From: Hyphomicrobiales bacterium
Lineage (GTDB): Bacteria > Pseudomonadota > Alphaproteobacteria > Parvibaculales > Parvibaculaceae
Length of the DNA: 6,206 nucleotides
Reading direction: 5' to 3'
Assembly (NCBI GenBank): GCA_015655095.1
Contig: JAATFR010000316.1
Coordinates: forward strand, 1-6,206
This document shows, piece by piece, positions 1-6,135 of this stretch (its first letter is position 1; each line of letters opens with the position of its first letter). The notes below the pieces were generated by a model. It worked only from the letters and a program-made list of their open reading frames with translations, searched no databases and had not been told where the DNA came from. The translations under genes and the position numbers were made by a program.

Positions 1-584
1 AGCACCAGCACGCCGGTCACATTATGGGCGTCGAGCCATGCGCGCTGTGAGGAAGAACTGGGCCGAAAGGTGAAAAAGTCCTTGAAAAAGCGCCGATGGG
101 TAATGACGCCGGTAACCAGCATCGTCAGCATCGCCATGCCAGCTGCGCCAACAAGCCAGATGCCGATCACGTTGCCGGCATAGAGCGAATAATGAAAGGT
201 GAAGAAAAAATTTCCCCCGGTTGTCTCGCGAGATTTGATTTCCCGCCCGGTCGAAGGGTCAAGGGTTGCCACGATCTCGTTGCCTGCACCGCGTTCCTTG
301 CCGGTGCGGATCGTGGTGCGGATCGCTGGATCACGCGGTCCCGGCAGTGTGAATTGCCAGGTCGGCGCATCGGGTGCAATGCGGGTGAGAAAGGCGATAG
401 TACCTTCAAGTCCCTCATCGGTAAGGGGGCCAGCCTCCGCCAGCTCAGGCTGCATCCAGTGGGTGATTTCCTTGTCGAACACCGACAGCGTGCCGCCGAT
501 GAAGATGGCAAACAGCACCCAGCCAAAAAACAAACCGGCCCATGTGTGCAACCATGCCATGGATTGGGTGAAACTGTTTTTCAC
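1..584 (-). CDS. PepSY-associated transmembrane protein (PiuB/FoxB-like), 3' part cut off by window edge
   Basis: Probable inner-membrane protein that helps ferric-siderophore use. Characterised relatives with PepSY-TM architecture (FoxB, PiuB) are linked to reductive iron release from imported siderophores; that role is inferred here from family and context. About 194 codons are visible, whereas the family usually runs to roughly 400-500 residues, so the C-terminal half lies outside the window. Visible parts: a first membrane helix at about residues 14-35 (WAGLFFGWVLFAIFIGGTLS), a periplasmic stretch at about 40-125, and a second helix at about 138-162. Histidines sit beside the helices, in WLHTW (13), FHYSLY (131), ITHRR (163) and LDAHN (187), as expected of heme-ligand candidates. 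The start is the GTG at 584, chosen because GGGAGC (596-591) lies six bases upstream and it follows the upstream stop by 12 bases. Third gene of the minus-strand operon. Confidence 0.87.
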   Translation of the reverse strand, partial: MKNSFTQSMAWLHTWAGLFFGWVLFAIFIGGTLSVFDKEITHWMQPELAEAGPLTDEGLEGTIAFLTRIAPDAPTWQFTLPGPRDPAIRTTIRTGKERGAGNEIVATLDPSTGREIKSRETTGGNFFFTFHYSLYAGNVIGIWLVGAAGMAMLTMLVTGVITHRRFFKDFFTFRPSSSSQRAWLDAHNVTGVLV

Positions 585-596
585 AGATGTGCTCCC

Positions 597-908
597 TCAG
601 GACTTCAGAAAATAGAGGGAGGCCGCAATAGCAGCGCAGGTGAGAGTGACCGTAAAGAGCCCGGCCCATGCGCGCCCTGCGCTGCGTGCTGAAAATACCC
701 ACAGAATAGCCAGCAGATAGGGAATGAAGCCGAATATACCCGATGCTACCGCCGCATTGGGCCGGCTGACGGGCAGCAACAAGGCGAACATGGCAGTGAA
801 GGCAAAGGCCAGCGCATAACTGCCGATAATGGCCGCCAGCACCCGCGATACGATGCTCCATGACGCGCGGGTGCCGACTGAAAATTTACGCAAGCCCAAA
901 ACCATCAT
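597..908 (-). CDS. Small three-helix membrane protein, DUF3649-like, of a siderophore uptake operon
   Basis: A 103-residue inner-membrane protein of unknown biochemical function. Three hydrophobic segments are visible: about residues 18-47 (containing AAIIGSYALAFAFTAMFALL), 53-73 (GIFGFIPYLLAILWVF) and 80-101 (WAGLFTVTLTCAAIAASLYF). The short basic N-terminus (LRKF) would face the cytoplasm. Size, topology and position between a TonB-dependent receptor and a PepSY-TM gene match the DUF3649 family; I recognise it by these features rather than by a catalytic motif. It starts 10 bases after the receptor stop, with a purine-rich AAGAGCAAGAG leader. Two adjacent ATG codons (908 and 905) are both possible starts. 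The reading frame stays open upstream to 1340, but that extension lies inside the receptor gene and is not credible as protein. A role in assembling or supporting the PepSY reductase is a guess from the conserved neighbourhood. Confidence 0.82.
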   Translation of the reverse strand: MMVLGLRKFSVGTRASWSIVSRVLAAIIGSYALAFAFTAMFALLLPVSRPNAAVASGIFGFIPYLLAILWVFSARSAGRAWAGLFTVTLTCAAIAASLYFLKS

Positions 909-918
909 CTCTTGCTCT

Positions 919-3150
919 TTACCATCTGTAGGACAGCGTGCCGACGATGGTCCGGCCTGTGCCGAACCAGCACCAGTCGGTATTGTAACAGGAGGTGATA
1001 TAATTCTTGTCCAGCAGGTTTGTAACGTTGACGCTCGCGCGAATGCCCTCGAGGTTTGAGGACAATGAGCCCAGATCATAGTGGATCGCTGCATCCAGCA
1101 AAGTATATGAGTCTGTTTTAAGGGTGTTTTGCAGATTGCCGTAGCTGGAGCCAACATAACGTACGCCCAAGCCAGCGCCAAGCCCCTCGGCCGGTCCTCC
1201 CTGAAGCGTGTAATCTCCCCAGAGGGAAGCCAGGTTGGAGGGGATGCCAACCGGCACGTTGCCGGCATAGCCTGAATTGTCCTTGGTTGTTTCTGTGTCG
1301 AGATGGGTATAGGCCCCGACCAGATCAAAGCCCTCTGCAAGGCTCATATGCGCTTCAAGCTCAATGCCCTTGGTCTCGACTTCTCCTGTCTGGACGCTGA
1401 AATTGGGATGGGCTGGATCGGGTGTATTGATGTTCTGCTGCTTCAAATCATAAACCGCCAGCGTGGCAAAGCTGTTGAATCCGGTCGGCTGATATTTGAT
1501 GCCGCCCTCTATCTGCTTGCCTGTGGTGGGCTTGTAGGTCTTGCCGTTATAATCAATGCCTGTTGTCGGTGTAAATGAAGTGGAATAGCTGACATAAGGT
1601 GAAAGGCCATTATCGAACAGATAAACAAGCCCGGCGCGGCCGGTCATCTTGTTGTCCGACTGCTTCGACATGACGGCGGGAATTCGGTAGTTGGTTGACT
1701 GATAGGCCCAATCCTGACGCAGACCTGCCAGCAGTACCCATTTATCAAACTTGATCTGGTCCTGGGCATAGAGTCCCGTCTGGGTCAGCCTTTGATATGT
1801 GTCTACGCTCGTCGCGATTGGGGAAATGGTCTGAAAATAGACCGGATTGAAAACATTGAGGGTCGGGGCGGTGCCATATCCCATCTGGTCTTCACTGTCG
1901 GACCTCAGATAATCGAGACCGACGAGAACAGTGTGATTGATCGGACCCGTCGCGAATTTCGCTTCAAGCTGGTTGTCGATAACCCCGCCATTCACCCTTT
2001 CGTCCGAGAAGATCGCGGCCCGGTTCAGCGTGACGTTGTCAGCCTTGAGGTTGCCAGAGTAGATGCTTTTGTAATGGAGCGTGGTGTACTGGTAACGCGC
2101 GTTCTGTCTGAAGGTGAACACATTGTCGAACTTGTGTTCGAACTCATAGCCGATGAAGGCCTGGACGCGGTCGAATTCTTCATAATTCGGATCGCCGTCG
2201 TAGAAATTGCGCGAGATTTTGCCGACCGGATTATCGAGAACTGTGCCTAGAGACGGAGCTGAACCATAGGACGCGCTTTTGGGGTCGTGCTGGTAGCTGG
2301 ACAGGATCGTCAACTTGGTCGCATCGCTCGGTTGCCATGTCAGGGCAGGGGCAATCATGAGCCGCTTGTTTTCAGTCAGATTAACCTGGCCGTCAGATTT
2401 GGTGGCAAGGCCGGTCAGACGATAGAGAAAATCTCCATCCGTTTCGGGCACGGGGCCGCCAATATCGAAGGAGCCCTGATAGAGGTGATTGTTGCCGATC
2501 TGTGTTTGGAGAACCCCGAATGGCGTATCTGTCGGGTGTTTGCTGACCAGATTGATGATGCCGGTGGGCGTTCCTTGTCCATAAAGCACCGAGGACGGAC
2601 CCTTCATCACCTCGACCCGGGAAAGCGCCGACAAGTCTATCTGTGGATAGGCGTAGACGCCGCCCAGCAGGCGCAGGCCATCGAGATATTGATTGTTATA
2701 ACCGGTGGAAAGGCCACGCACGGTCATCTGGTCATATCGGGTGGCTGTGGCGCCGCGTGTGCTTGGCACCACGCCAGCCGTATAGCCGAGTGCCTGATTA
2801 AGGTTTTGGGCGTTCTGCGCCTGGATCTGGTCTTCGGTTATGACTGAAATTGATTGCGGCACTTCCCTCAGCTCGGTGTTCGTTTTGGTGCCGGCGCGGG
2901 TGTTTTTGGCAACATAGCCGACGGTCTTATTATCGGCGGCTTCCGAGGCAGCCTCGATCGTAACGGGCGCGATTGTTTTCACTGCCCCATCGGAGGTGGT
3001 GGCTGCAGCCTCATCAGCGGCGTTCGCAGGAAGGACAAAGGTTACGACATTAAGGATAAGGGGGAGGGCAGTGAGGGTCCTGCGGTACCGGAGGGGTTTG
3101 TCACAAGCCTGATGCCGGTTTTTTATAAGAGAACTCACGTGAGAAAACAT
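919..3150 (-). CDS. TonB-dependent siderophore receptor (outer membrane)
   Basis: A 743-residue outer-membrane gated channel that binds a ferric siderophore and imports it using energy from TonB-ExbB-ExbD. It begins with a signal peptide: a long basic n-region (about 1-25), a hydrophobic core (about 26-40, LTALPLILNVVTFVL) and a PANA/AD cleavage site near residue 44. A TonB-box-like APVTIEAA follows at 61-68. The plug domain spans about 95-205, with REVPQSISVITEDQI, TVRGLSTGYNNQYLDGLR and VEVMKGPSSVLYGQGTPTGI. A 22-strand barrel fills about 215-743, ending in NLLDKNY (711-717), a cysteine pair (721, 727) and the terminal strand GTLSYRW; the last residue is Trp, not the commoner Phe. Overall it resembles hydroxamate-type receptors (FhuA/FoxA/FpvA class), but the ligand cannot be read from sequence. 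The ATG at 3150 is preferred over one at 3207 because it gives a proper signal peptide and has a G-rich leader. It heads the operon and is preceded by a Fur-like box. Confidence 0.95.
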   Translation of the reverse strand: MFSHVSSLIKNRHQACDKPLRYRRTLTALPLILNVVTFVLPANAADEAAATTSDGAVKTIAPVTIEAASEAADNKTVGYVAKNTRAGTKTNTELREVPQSISVITEDQIQAQNAQNLNQALGYTAGVVPSTRGATATRYDQMTVRGLSTGYNNQYLDGLRLLGGVYAYPQIDLSALSRVEVMKGPSSVLYGQGTPTGIINLVSKHPTDTPFGVLQTQIGNNHLYQGSFDIGGPVPETDGDFLYRLTGLATKSDGQVNLTENKRLMIAPALTWQPSDATKLTILSSYQHDPKSASYGSAPSLGTVLDNPVGKISRNFYDGDPNYEEFDRVQAFIGYEFEHKFDNVFTFRQNARYQYTTLHYKSIYSGNLKADNVTLNRAAIFSDERVNGGVIDNQLEAKFATGPINHTVLVGLDYLRSDSEDQMGYGTAPTLNVFNPVYFQTISPIATSVDTYQRLTQTGLYAQDQIKFDKWVLLAGLRQDWAYQSTNYRIPAVMSKQSDNKMTGRAGLVYLFDNGLSPYVSYSTSFTPTTGIDYNGKTYKPTTGKQIEGGIKYQPTGFNSFATLAVYDLKQQNINTPDPAHPNFSVQTGEVETKGIELEAHMSLAEGFDLVGAYTHLDTETTKDNSGYAGNVPVGIPSNLASLWGDYTLQGGPAEGLGAGLGVRYVGSSYGNLQNTLKTDSYTLLDAAIHYDLGSLSSNLEGIRASVNVTNLLDKNYITSCYNTDWCWFGTGRTIVGTLSYRW

Positions 3151-3208
3151 AAATGACCCCCGGTCTTGAACAGATGTGCATAAGCCAAAACATTCAGGCG
3201 AATCCACA

Positions 3209-3227
3209 TATGAGAATGAATCGCATT
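3209..3227 (-). promoter_or_regulatory. Fur box candidate for the siderophore receptor operon
   Basis: The 19-mer TATGAGAATGAATCGCATT matches the classical dyad AATGAGAATGATTCTCATT at 16 of 19 positions, by hand comparison. It lies 59 bases upstream of the receptor ATG, where a repressing Fur site would be expected. Fur with Fe(II) normally blocks such promoters in iron-replete cells, so the receptor, DUF3649 and PepSY genes are probably induced by iron starvation. Fur-family binding is inferred; some alphaproteobacteria use RirA or Irr for this task instead. Confidence 0.7.
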
Positions 3228-3247
3228 TTTATTGGCATGGGGGGAGC

Positions 3248-3274
3248 CATATAGAAACTAATAATTAATATCAA
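3248..3274 (-). promoter_or_regulatory. Possible sigma-70-type promoter for the receptor operon
   Basis: Read on the minus strand, TTGATA (3274-3269) and TATATG (3253-3248) resemble -35 and -10 hexamers. They are separated by 15 bases, shorter than the preferred 17. The elements sit just upstream of the Fur-like box, so a bound repressor would cover the start-site region. The surrounding 30 bases are very AT-rich, which makes chance hexamers likely; this is a weak call. Confidence 0.3.
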
Positions 3275-3337
3275 TATGCATTGAGCGCGACCATCGATTT
3301 TATGGAAATATGTAGCTTTCCGATCACGAGGCGCCCG

Positions 3338-3373
3338 CAATAATAAAATTCTCTATATAGAACTTTATTATTG
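3338..3373. promoter_or_regulatory. 36-base near-perfect dyad, probable operator for the amidohydrolase gene
   Basis: Arms CAATAATAAAATTCT (3338-3352) and AGAACTTTATTATTG (3359-3373) are reverse complements at 14 of 15 positions and flank a six-base centre CTATAT. The core TCTATATAGA is a perfect 10-base palindrome offset slightly from the long-dyad axis. It lies 105 bases upstream of the amidohydrolase ATG. It is AT-rich and lacks a following T-tract, so protein binding is likelier than termination. IclR-family regulators bind palindromes of this general form, and an IclR gene lies downstream, but the binding partner is an inference. Confidence 0.6.
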
Positions 3374-3392
3374 ATTGAGAATTTTTCTTGTC
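3374..3392 (+). promoter_or_regulatory. Weaker Fur-like site overlapping a further operator half-site
   Basis: ATTGAGAATTTTTCTTGTC matches the 19-base Fur dyad at 13 of 19 positions, with the left half TGAGAAT intact and the right half degraded. It directly abuts the long dyad. Its GAGAATTTT (3377-3385) is the exact reverse complement of AAAATTCTC (3345-3353) in the dyad's left arm. It may be a second Fur site, an auxiliary half-site for the palindrome-binding regulator, or chance in AT-rich DNA. Confidence 0.3.
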
Positions 3393-3463
3393 GGCTTATC
3401 TCCGTCTGACTAGGGTTGACCTAATTAATGATGGCTCCCGCAAACGGAGCCGCGACAAAGCGA

Positions 3464-3470
3464 AGAGGGA
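3464..3470 (+). promoter_or_regulatory. Ribosome binding site fixing the amidohydrolase start
   Basis: AGAGGGA lies seven bases upstream of the ATG at 3478 and is the only good Shine-Dalgarno match near the gene. The same frame is open back to a TTG at 3388, but that region overlaps control DNA and encodes no family-like residues. The ATG at 3478 opens with KVDLVIRGGTVFDG, the usual N-terminus of this amidohydrolase group, so the later start is chosen. Confidence 0.8.
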
Positions 3471-3477
3471 AAACATC

Positions 3478-5211
3478 ATGGGCAAGGTTGATCTGGTCAT
3501 TCGGGGAGGCACGGTTTTCGACGGGCTGGGAGGCGAGAGCTTCGAGGCGGATGTAGCCATCCATGATGGCCGGATCGTCGAGGTCGGAAAAGTTTCCGCC
3601 TCCGGCACTGAGGAAATTGATGCGAAGGGGCTGATGATCACGCCAGGCTGGGTCGATCTGCATACGCATTATGATGGGCAGGTTACCTGGGATCAGCGCA
3701 TGAGCCCGTCTTCGATCCACGGCGCAACCACGGTTATCATGGGCAATTGCGGCGTCGGCTTTGCGCCGGTGCGGCCTGCTGGTCACGATACGCTGATCCG
3801 GCTGATGGAGGGCGTGGAGGATATTCCCGGCGCGGCGCTGCACGAAGGGCTTTCATGGAACTGGGAAAGCTTCGCTGATTATATGAAAACCATCGAGCAA
3901 CTGCCGCACGACATTGATGTCGCTGTGCAGATCCCTCACGGCGCGCTGCGCGTCTATGTGATGGGCCAGCGCGGCGCGGATCGCGAGCCTGCGACTGAAG
4001 CTGAGATCGCCGAGATGGGCGCATTGGTGCGCGAAGGAATCAAGGCCGGAGCCATCGGCTTTTCCACCACGCGGACGATGGTTCACCGCACCATTGACGG
4101 CGATCTGACGCCGACGGTAGGCGCAGCCAAAGCGGAACTTGTCGCGATCGCCGAAGGGCTGCGCGACGCCAGGGCGGGCGTGCTCCAGTTCGTCTCCGAT
4201 TTCTCCGATCTCGAAAATGAATTCGAGATGCTGTGCGAGCTGACGGAAATTTCCGGCCGGCCTCTCACCTTCTCCATGGTGCAGGCGGACGCGGTGCCGA
4301 ACCAGTGGCGCATGTTGATGGAGCGGCTGGATGCAGCCGCCGCCCGGGGTATCAATATCAAGGCGCAGGTGGCGGGACGTCCCGTTGGTCTGATGCTGGG
4401 GCTTCAGGGTTCCGTGCACCCGTTCATGACCCGGCCTTCCTATCGCCCGATCATGGATCTGCCGCTGGCCGAACGTGTAGAGATCATGCTCGACCCCGCT
4501 TTCAAGGTGAAGCTGCTGTCGGAAGCCCCCGAGAAGGGCCATCCTTTCATCAATTCGCTCGCGGGCGCCTACAACAAGATGTTCGATCTTGGCACGCCGC
4601 CGAACTATGAGCCGGACCCGAAGGATTCTGTGGCGGCTTTGGCGAAGAAGACAGGCCAGAACCCTGACGAGATCGTTTATGATCTGCTGACCGCGAACGG
4701 TGGCACGGGGTTCCTGTTTTTCCCGCTGCATAATTACACCGACTTCAATCTCGACAATGTGCTGACCATGCTGAAAAACCCCAACACGCTCTCGGGCCTT
4801 TCAGACGGTGGCGCGCATGTCGGCGCGATCTGCGATGTGAGCCTGCCCACCTTCATGCTCACGCACTGGTGCCGCGACCGCAAGGGCGAGCGGCTTGATC
4901 TGGCGACCGTCATCAAGGCCCAGACAAAGGACACGGCGGATGCCGTGGGGCTTTATGATCACGGTGTGATCCGGCCCGGCTACAAGGCGGACATCAATGT
5001 GATCGATTTCGACCGCCTGCAGTTGCGCTCGCCGCACATGGTTTATGATCTGCCTGCCGGCGCGCGCCGCCTGATGCAGGAAGCGGATGGCTATGTCGCG
5101 ACCATCGCGAGCGGCAAGGTGATCTATCGCGAGGGCGTGCCAACCGGCGAATTACCGGGACGACTTGTCCGTGGACACAAGACGGCGCCGGCAGCGGTGG
5201 CGGCGGAATAA
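3478..5211 (+). CDS. D-aminoacylase-type amidohydrolase (N-acyl-D-amino-acid deacylase family)
   Basis: A 577-residue cytoplasmic metal-dependent hydrolase (no signal peptide) of the amidohydrolase superfamily. Relatives remove acyl groups from N-acyl-D-amino acids or open cyclic amides; the true substrate is unknown. An N-terminal beta-sandwich piece (DLVIRGGTVFDG, 5-16) leads to the metal motif GWVDLHTHYDG (57-67; His62, His64) and GNCG with Cys91. Cys91 is 27 residues after His64, the same spacing as in the Alcaligenes D-aminoacylase, where Cys96 binds zinc. The likely catalytic Asp443 is in LSDGGAHVG, and the C-terminal sandwich includes HGVIRPGYKADINVID (495-510). At 577 residues it is clearly longer than classical D-aminoacylases (about 480-500), with extra sequence at roughly 290-430. 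The regions aligned with the two remaining zinc histidines read QFVSDF (237-242) and FSMVQ (265-269), which contain none, so the metal site may differ. Preceded by a palindromic operator; followed by an IclR regulator. Confidence 0.87.
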   Translation: MGKVDLVIRGGTVFDGLGGESFEADVAIHDGRIVEVGKVSASGTEEIDAKGLMITPGWVDLHTHYDGQVTWDQRMSPSSIHGATTVIMGNCGVGFAPVRPAGHDTLIRLMEGVEDIPGAALHEGLSWNWESFADYMKTIEQLPHDIDVAVQIPHGALRVYVMGQRGADREPATEAEIAEMGALVREGIKAGAIGFSTTRTMVHRTIDGDLTPTVGAAKAELVAIAEGLRDARAGVLQFVSDFSDLENEFEMLCELTEISGRPLTFSMVQADAVPNQWRMLMERLDAAAARGINIKAQVAGRPVGLMLGLQGSVHPFMTRPSYRPIMDLPLAERVEIMLDPAFKVKLLSEAPEKGHPFINSLAGAYNKMFDLGTPPNYEPDPKDSVAALAKKTGQNPDEIVYDLLTANGGTGFLFFPLHNYTDFNLDNVLTMLKNPNTLSGLSDGGAHVGAICDVSLPTFMLTHWCRDRKGERLDLATVIKAQTKDTADAVGLYDHGVIRPGYKADINVIDFDRLQLRSPHMVYDLPAGARRLMQEADGYVATIASGKVIYREGVPTGELPGRLVRGHKTAPAAVAAE

Positions 5212-5220
5212 TATTGTGCC

Positions 5221-5256
5221 GGGGAGCATTGATTGTGGTGATGATCAATGCTCCTC
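5221..5256. promoter_or_regulatory. Strong hairpin/inverted repeat after the amidohydrolase gene
   Basis: GGAGCATTGAT (5223-5233) and ATCAATGCTCC (5244-5254) are exact reverse complements around a 10-base loop. One G-T wobble and one further G-C pair could extend the stem to 5221-5256. It starts 10 bases after the stop codon, where a terminator is often found, yet neither side has a T-tract (pyrimidine-rich TCTCCCTCG follows). It could be an mRNA 3'-end stabiliser or attenuator between the two genes, or a DNA operator for the downstream IclR gene. Confidence 0.5.
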
Positions 5257-5293
5257 TCCCTCGCCGCAAGGCTGGCCTCGGGAGGCGGGAGAG

Positions 5294-5326
5294 ATGATGA
5301 AACGGCATGAACGGATCATGATCTGA
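5294..5326 (+). CDS. Ten-codon leader peptide candidate, translationally coupled to the IclR gene
   Basis: A mini-ORF reads MMKRHERIMI and stops at TGA (5324-5326), whose last base is the first base of the regulator ATG (TGATG overlap). It has a good leader: GGAGG (5281-5285) eight bases before the first ATG, plus GGGAG (5287-5291) for the second ATG at 5297. The regulator's own start has only weak GGATC upstream, so coupled re-initiation would explain how it is translated. GGAGG partly overlaps a possible 4-bp hairpin, GCCT (5275-5278) with AGGC (5283-5286). The peptide may have no function of its own, and its existence is inferred from layout only. Confidence 0.4.
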   Translation: MMKRHERIMI

Positions 5327-6135
5327 TGGACAGAGCATCGGGTCTTGTCCGCGAGAGGGAAGCGGATGTCTCTTCCTCCGGCAGTGCTGAGGTGCCGGTC
5401 AAGCTTGTCGGCGCGGTTGTCGCTGCGCTTGAAATCATGCGCTTTCTGGCGCTGTCGGGAGAGGCCGTGCGGCTGTCGCAAATTTCGCGGGCGCTGTCGC
5501 TTAATAATTCCACCTGTCTGAATATCCTGCGCACGCTGGAGCGCGACAGGATCGTGTTGTTTGACAAAACCAGCAAACTCTATTGCGCGGGGCCGGGGCT
5601 TGCCGAGCTTGCGCTGCCAATGATCGAGCGTGAGGAAGGCCCCAGGCGTTTTGAGCGGGCTCTTGACGTTGCAGCCCGCGAGCTGGGGGTTACGGTCGCT
5701 CTCTGGCGGCGGGCCGCGGATCAGAGTGAACTGGTGGCTGTGGCTGAATCGTCTGAGACCATGCGCATAGCCTTCACTGTTGGTCGACGGGTGCCCCTGT
5801 TCGTCGGGGCGATGGGCCGCCTGATGGCATCGCGCAGCGGCCTCCATGGTGATGCGTTGCGACCGGGTTTCGAGCAGGTGCCCTGGGCCAGGAAGCCGGA
5901 TTTCGCCATCTGGCAGAATGAGGTTGCGATCGCCGCGCAGGCGCAGGTCGCGCTCGATCATGGCCATATCAACCGGGGCATTCTCGGGCTGGCGGTGCCT
6001 GTGGAGGAAACGGGTGCGCTGGTGCATGTCTGCTGCGCAACGATGTTCGAGGAAGAGCAGAGCGGCGAGAAAGTCGCCCTCATTATTGAACGCCTGAAGG
6101 ATCTCGCCCGTATTGCCCGGGAAGTGAGATTTTAA
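5326..6135 (+). CDS. IclR-family transcriptional regulator
   Basis: A 269-residue cytoplasmic DNA-binding regulator, likely a dimer or tetramer that senses a small metabolite. After a polar tail of about 25 residues comes a winged helix-turn-helix at about 28-92 (LEIMRFLAL, LSQISRALSLNNSTCLNILRTLERD, wing near LFDKTSKLYCAG). The turn LSLNNSTCLNILRTLE corresponds to the family's usual L-x-(K/R)-S-T-x-x-R-L-L-x-x-L-E recognition helix. The IclR effector domain fills about 105-265, with GAMGRLMAS (161-169) and INRGILGLAVPVEETG (215-230), typical of the ligand pocket. The start at 5326 is the first possible ATG after an in-frame stop at 5308; a later GTG at 5392 (residue 23) would also keep the whole HTH. 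It sits 114 bases after the amidohydrolase on the same strand, which suggests it controls that gene, probably from the dyad at 3338-3373. No effector can be named. Confidence 0.9.
   Translation: MDRASGLVREREADVSSSGSAEVPVKLVGAVVAALEIMRFLALSGEAVRLSQISRALSLNNSTCLNILRTLERDRIVLFDKTSKLYCAGPGLAELALPMIEREEGPRRFERALDVAARELGVTVALWRRAADQSELVAVAESSETMRIAFTVGRRVPLFVGAMGRLMASRSGLHGDALRPGFEQVPWARKPDFAIWQNEVAIAAQAQVALDHGHINRGILGLAVPVEETGALVHVCCATMFEEEQSGEKVALIIERLKDLARIAREVRF

Noticed and set aside
96..692. 198-codon plus-strand frame over the PepSY and DUF3649 genes
   Set aside because: It lies opposite two membrane-protein genes with clear helices and good starts; the translation is low-complexity and Cys/Gly/Arg-rich with no domain.
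1792..2847. Two plus-strand open frames of 152 and 186 codons opposite the receptor gene
   Set aside because: Both are antisense to receptor barrel and plug codons, with no independent domain and no convincing ribosome binding site.
3151..3207. 19-residue N-terminal extension of the receptor
   Set aside because: It would push the signal peptide core too far inside and would run up to the Fur-like box; the ATG at 3150 gives a normal export signal.
3416..3421. TTGACC as a -35 element for the amidohydrolase
   Set aside because: No acceptable -10 hexamer lies 16-18 bases downstream; that region is CCGCAA-like and GC-rich.
3388..3477. 30-residue N-terminal extension of the amidohydrolase from a TTG start
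   Set aside because: It lacks a ribosome binding site and family similarity and lies in the control region; the ATG at 3478 has AGAGGGA seven bases upstream.
3853..4731. 292-codon minus-strand frame inside the amidohydrolase gene
   Set aside because: Shadow of the conserved amidohydrolase; it is His/Arg-rich and lacks any family motif.
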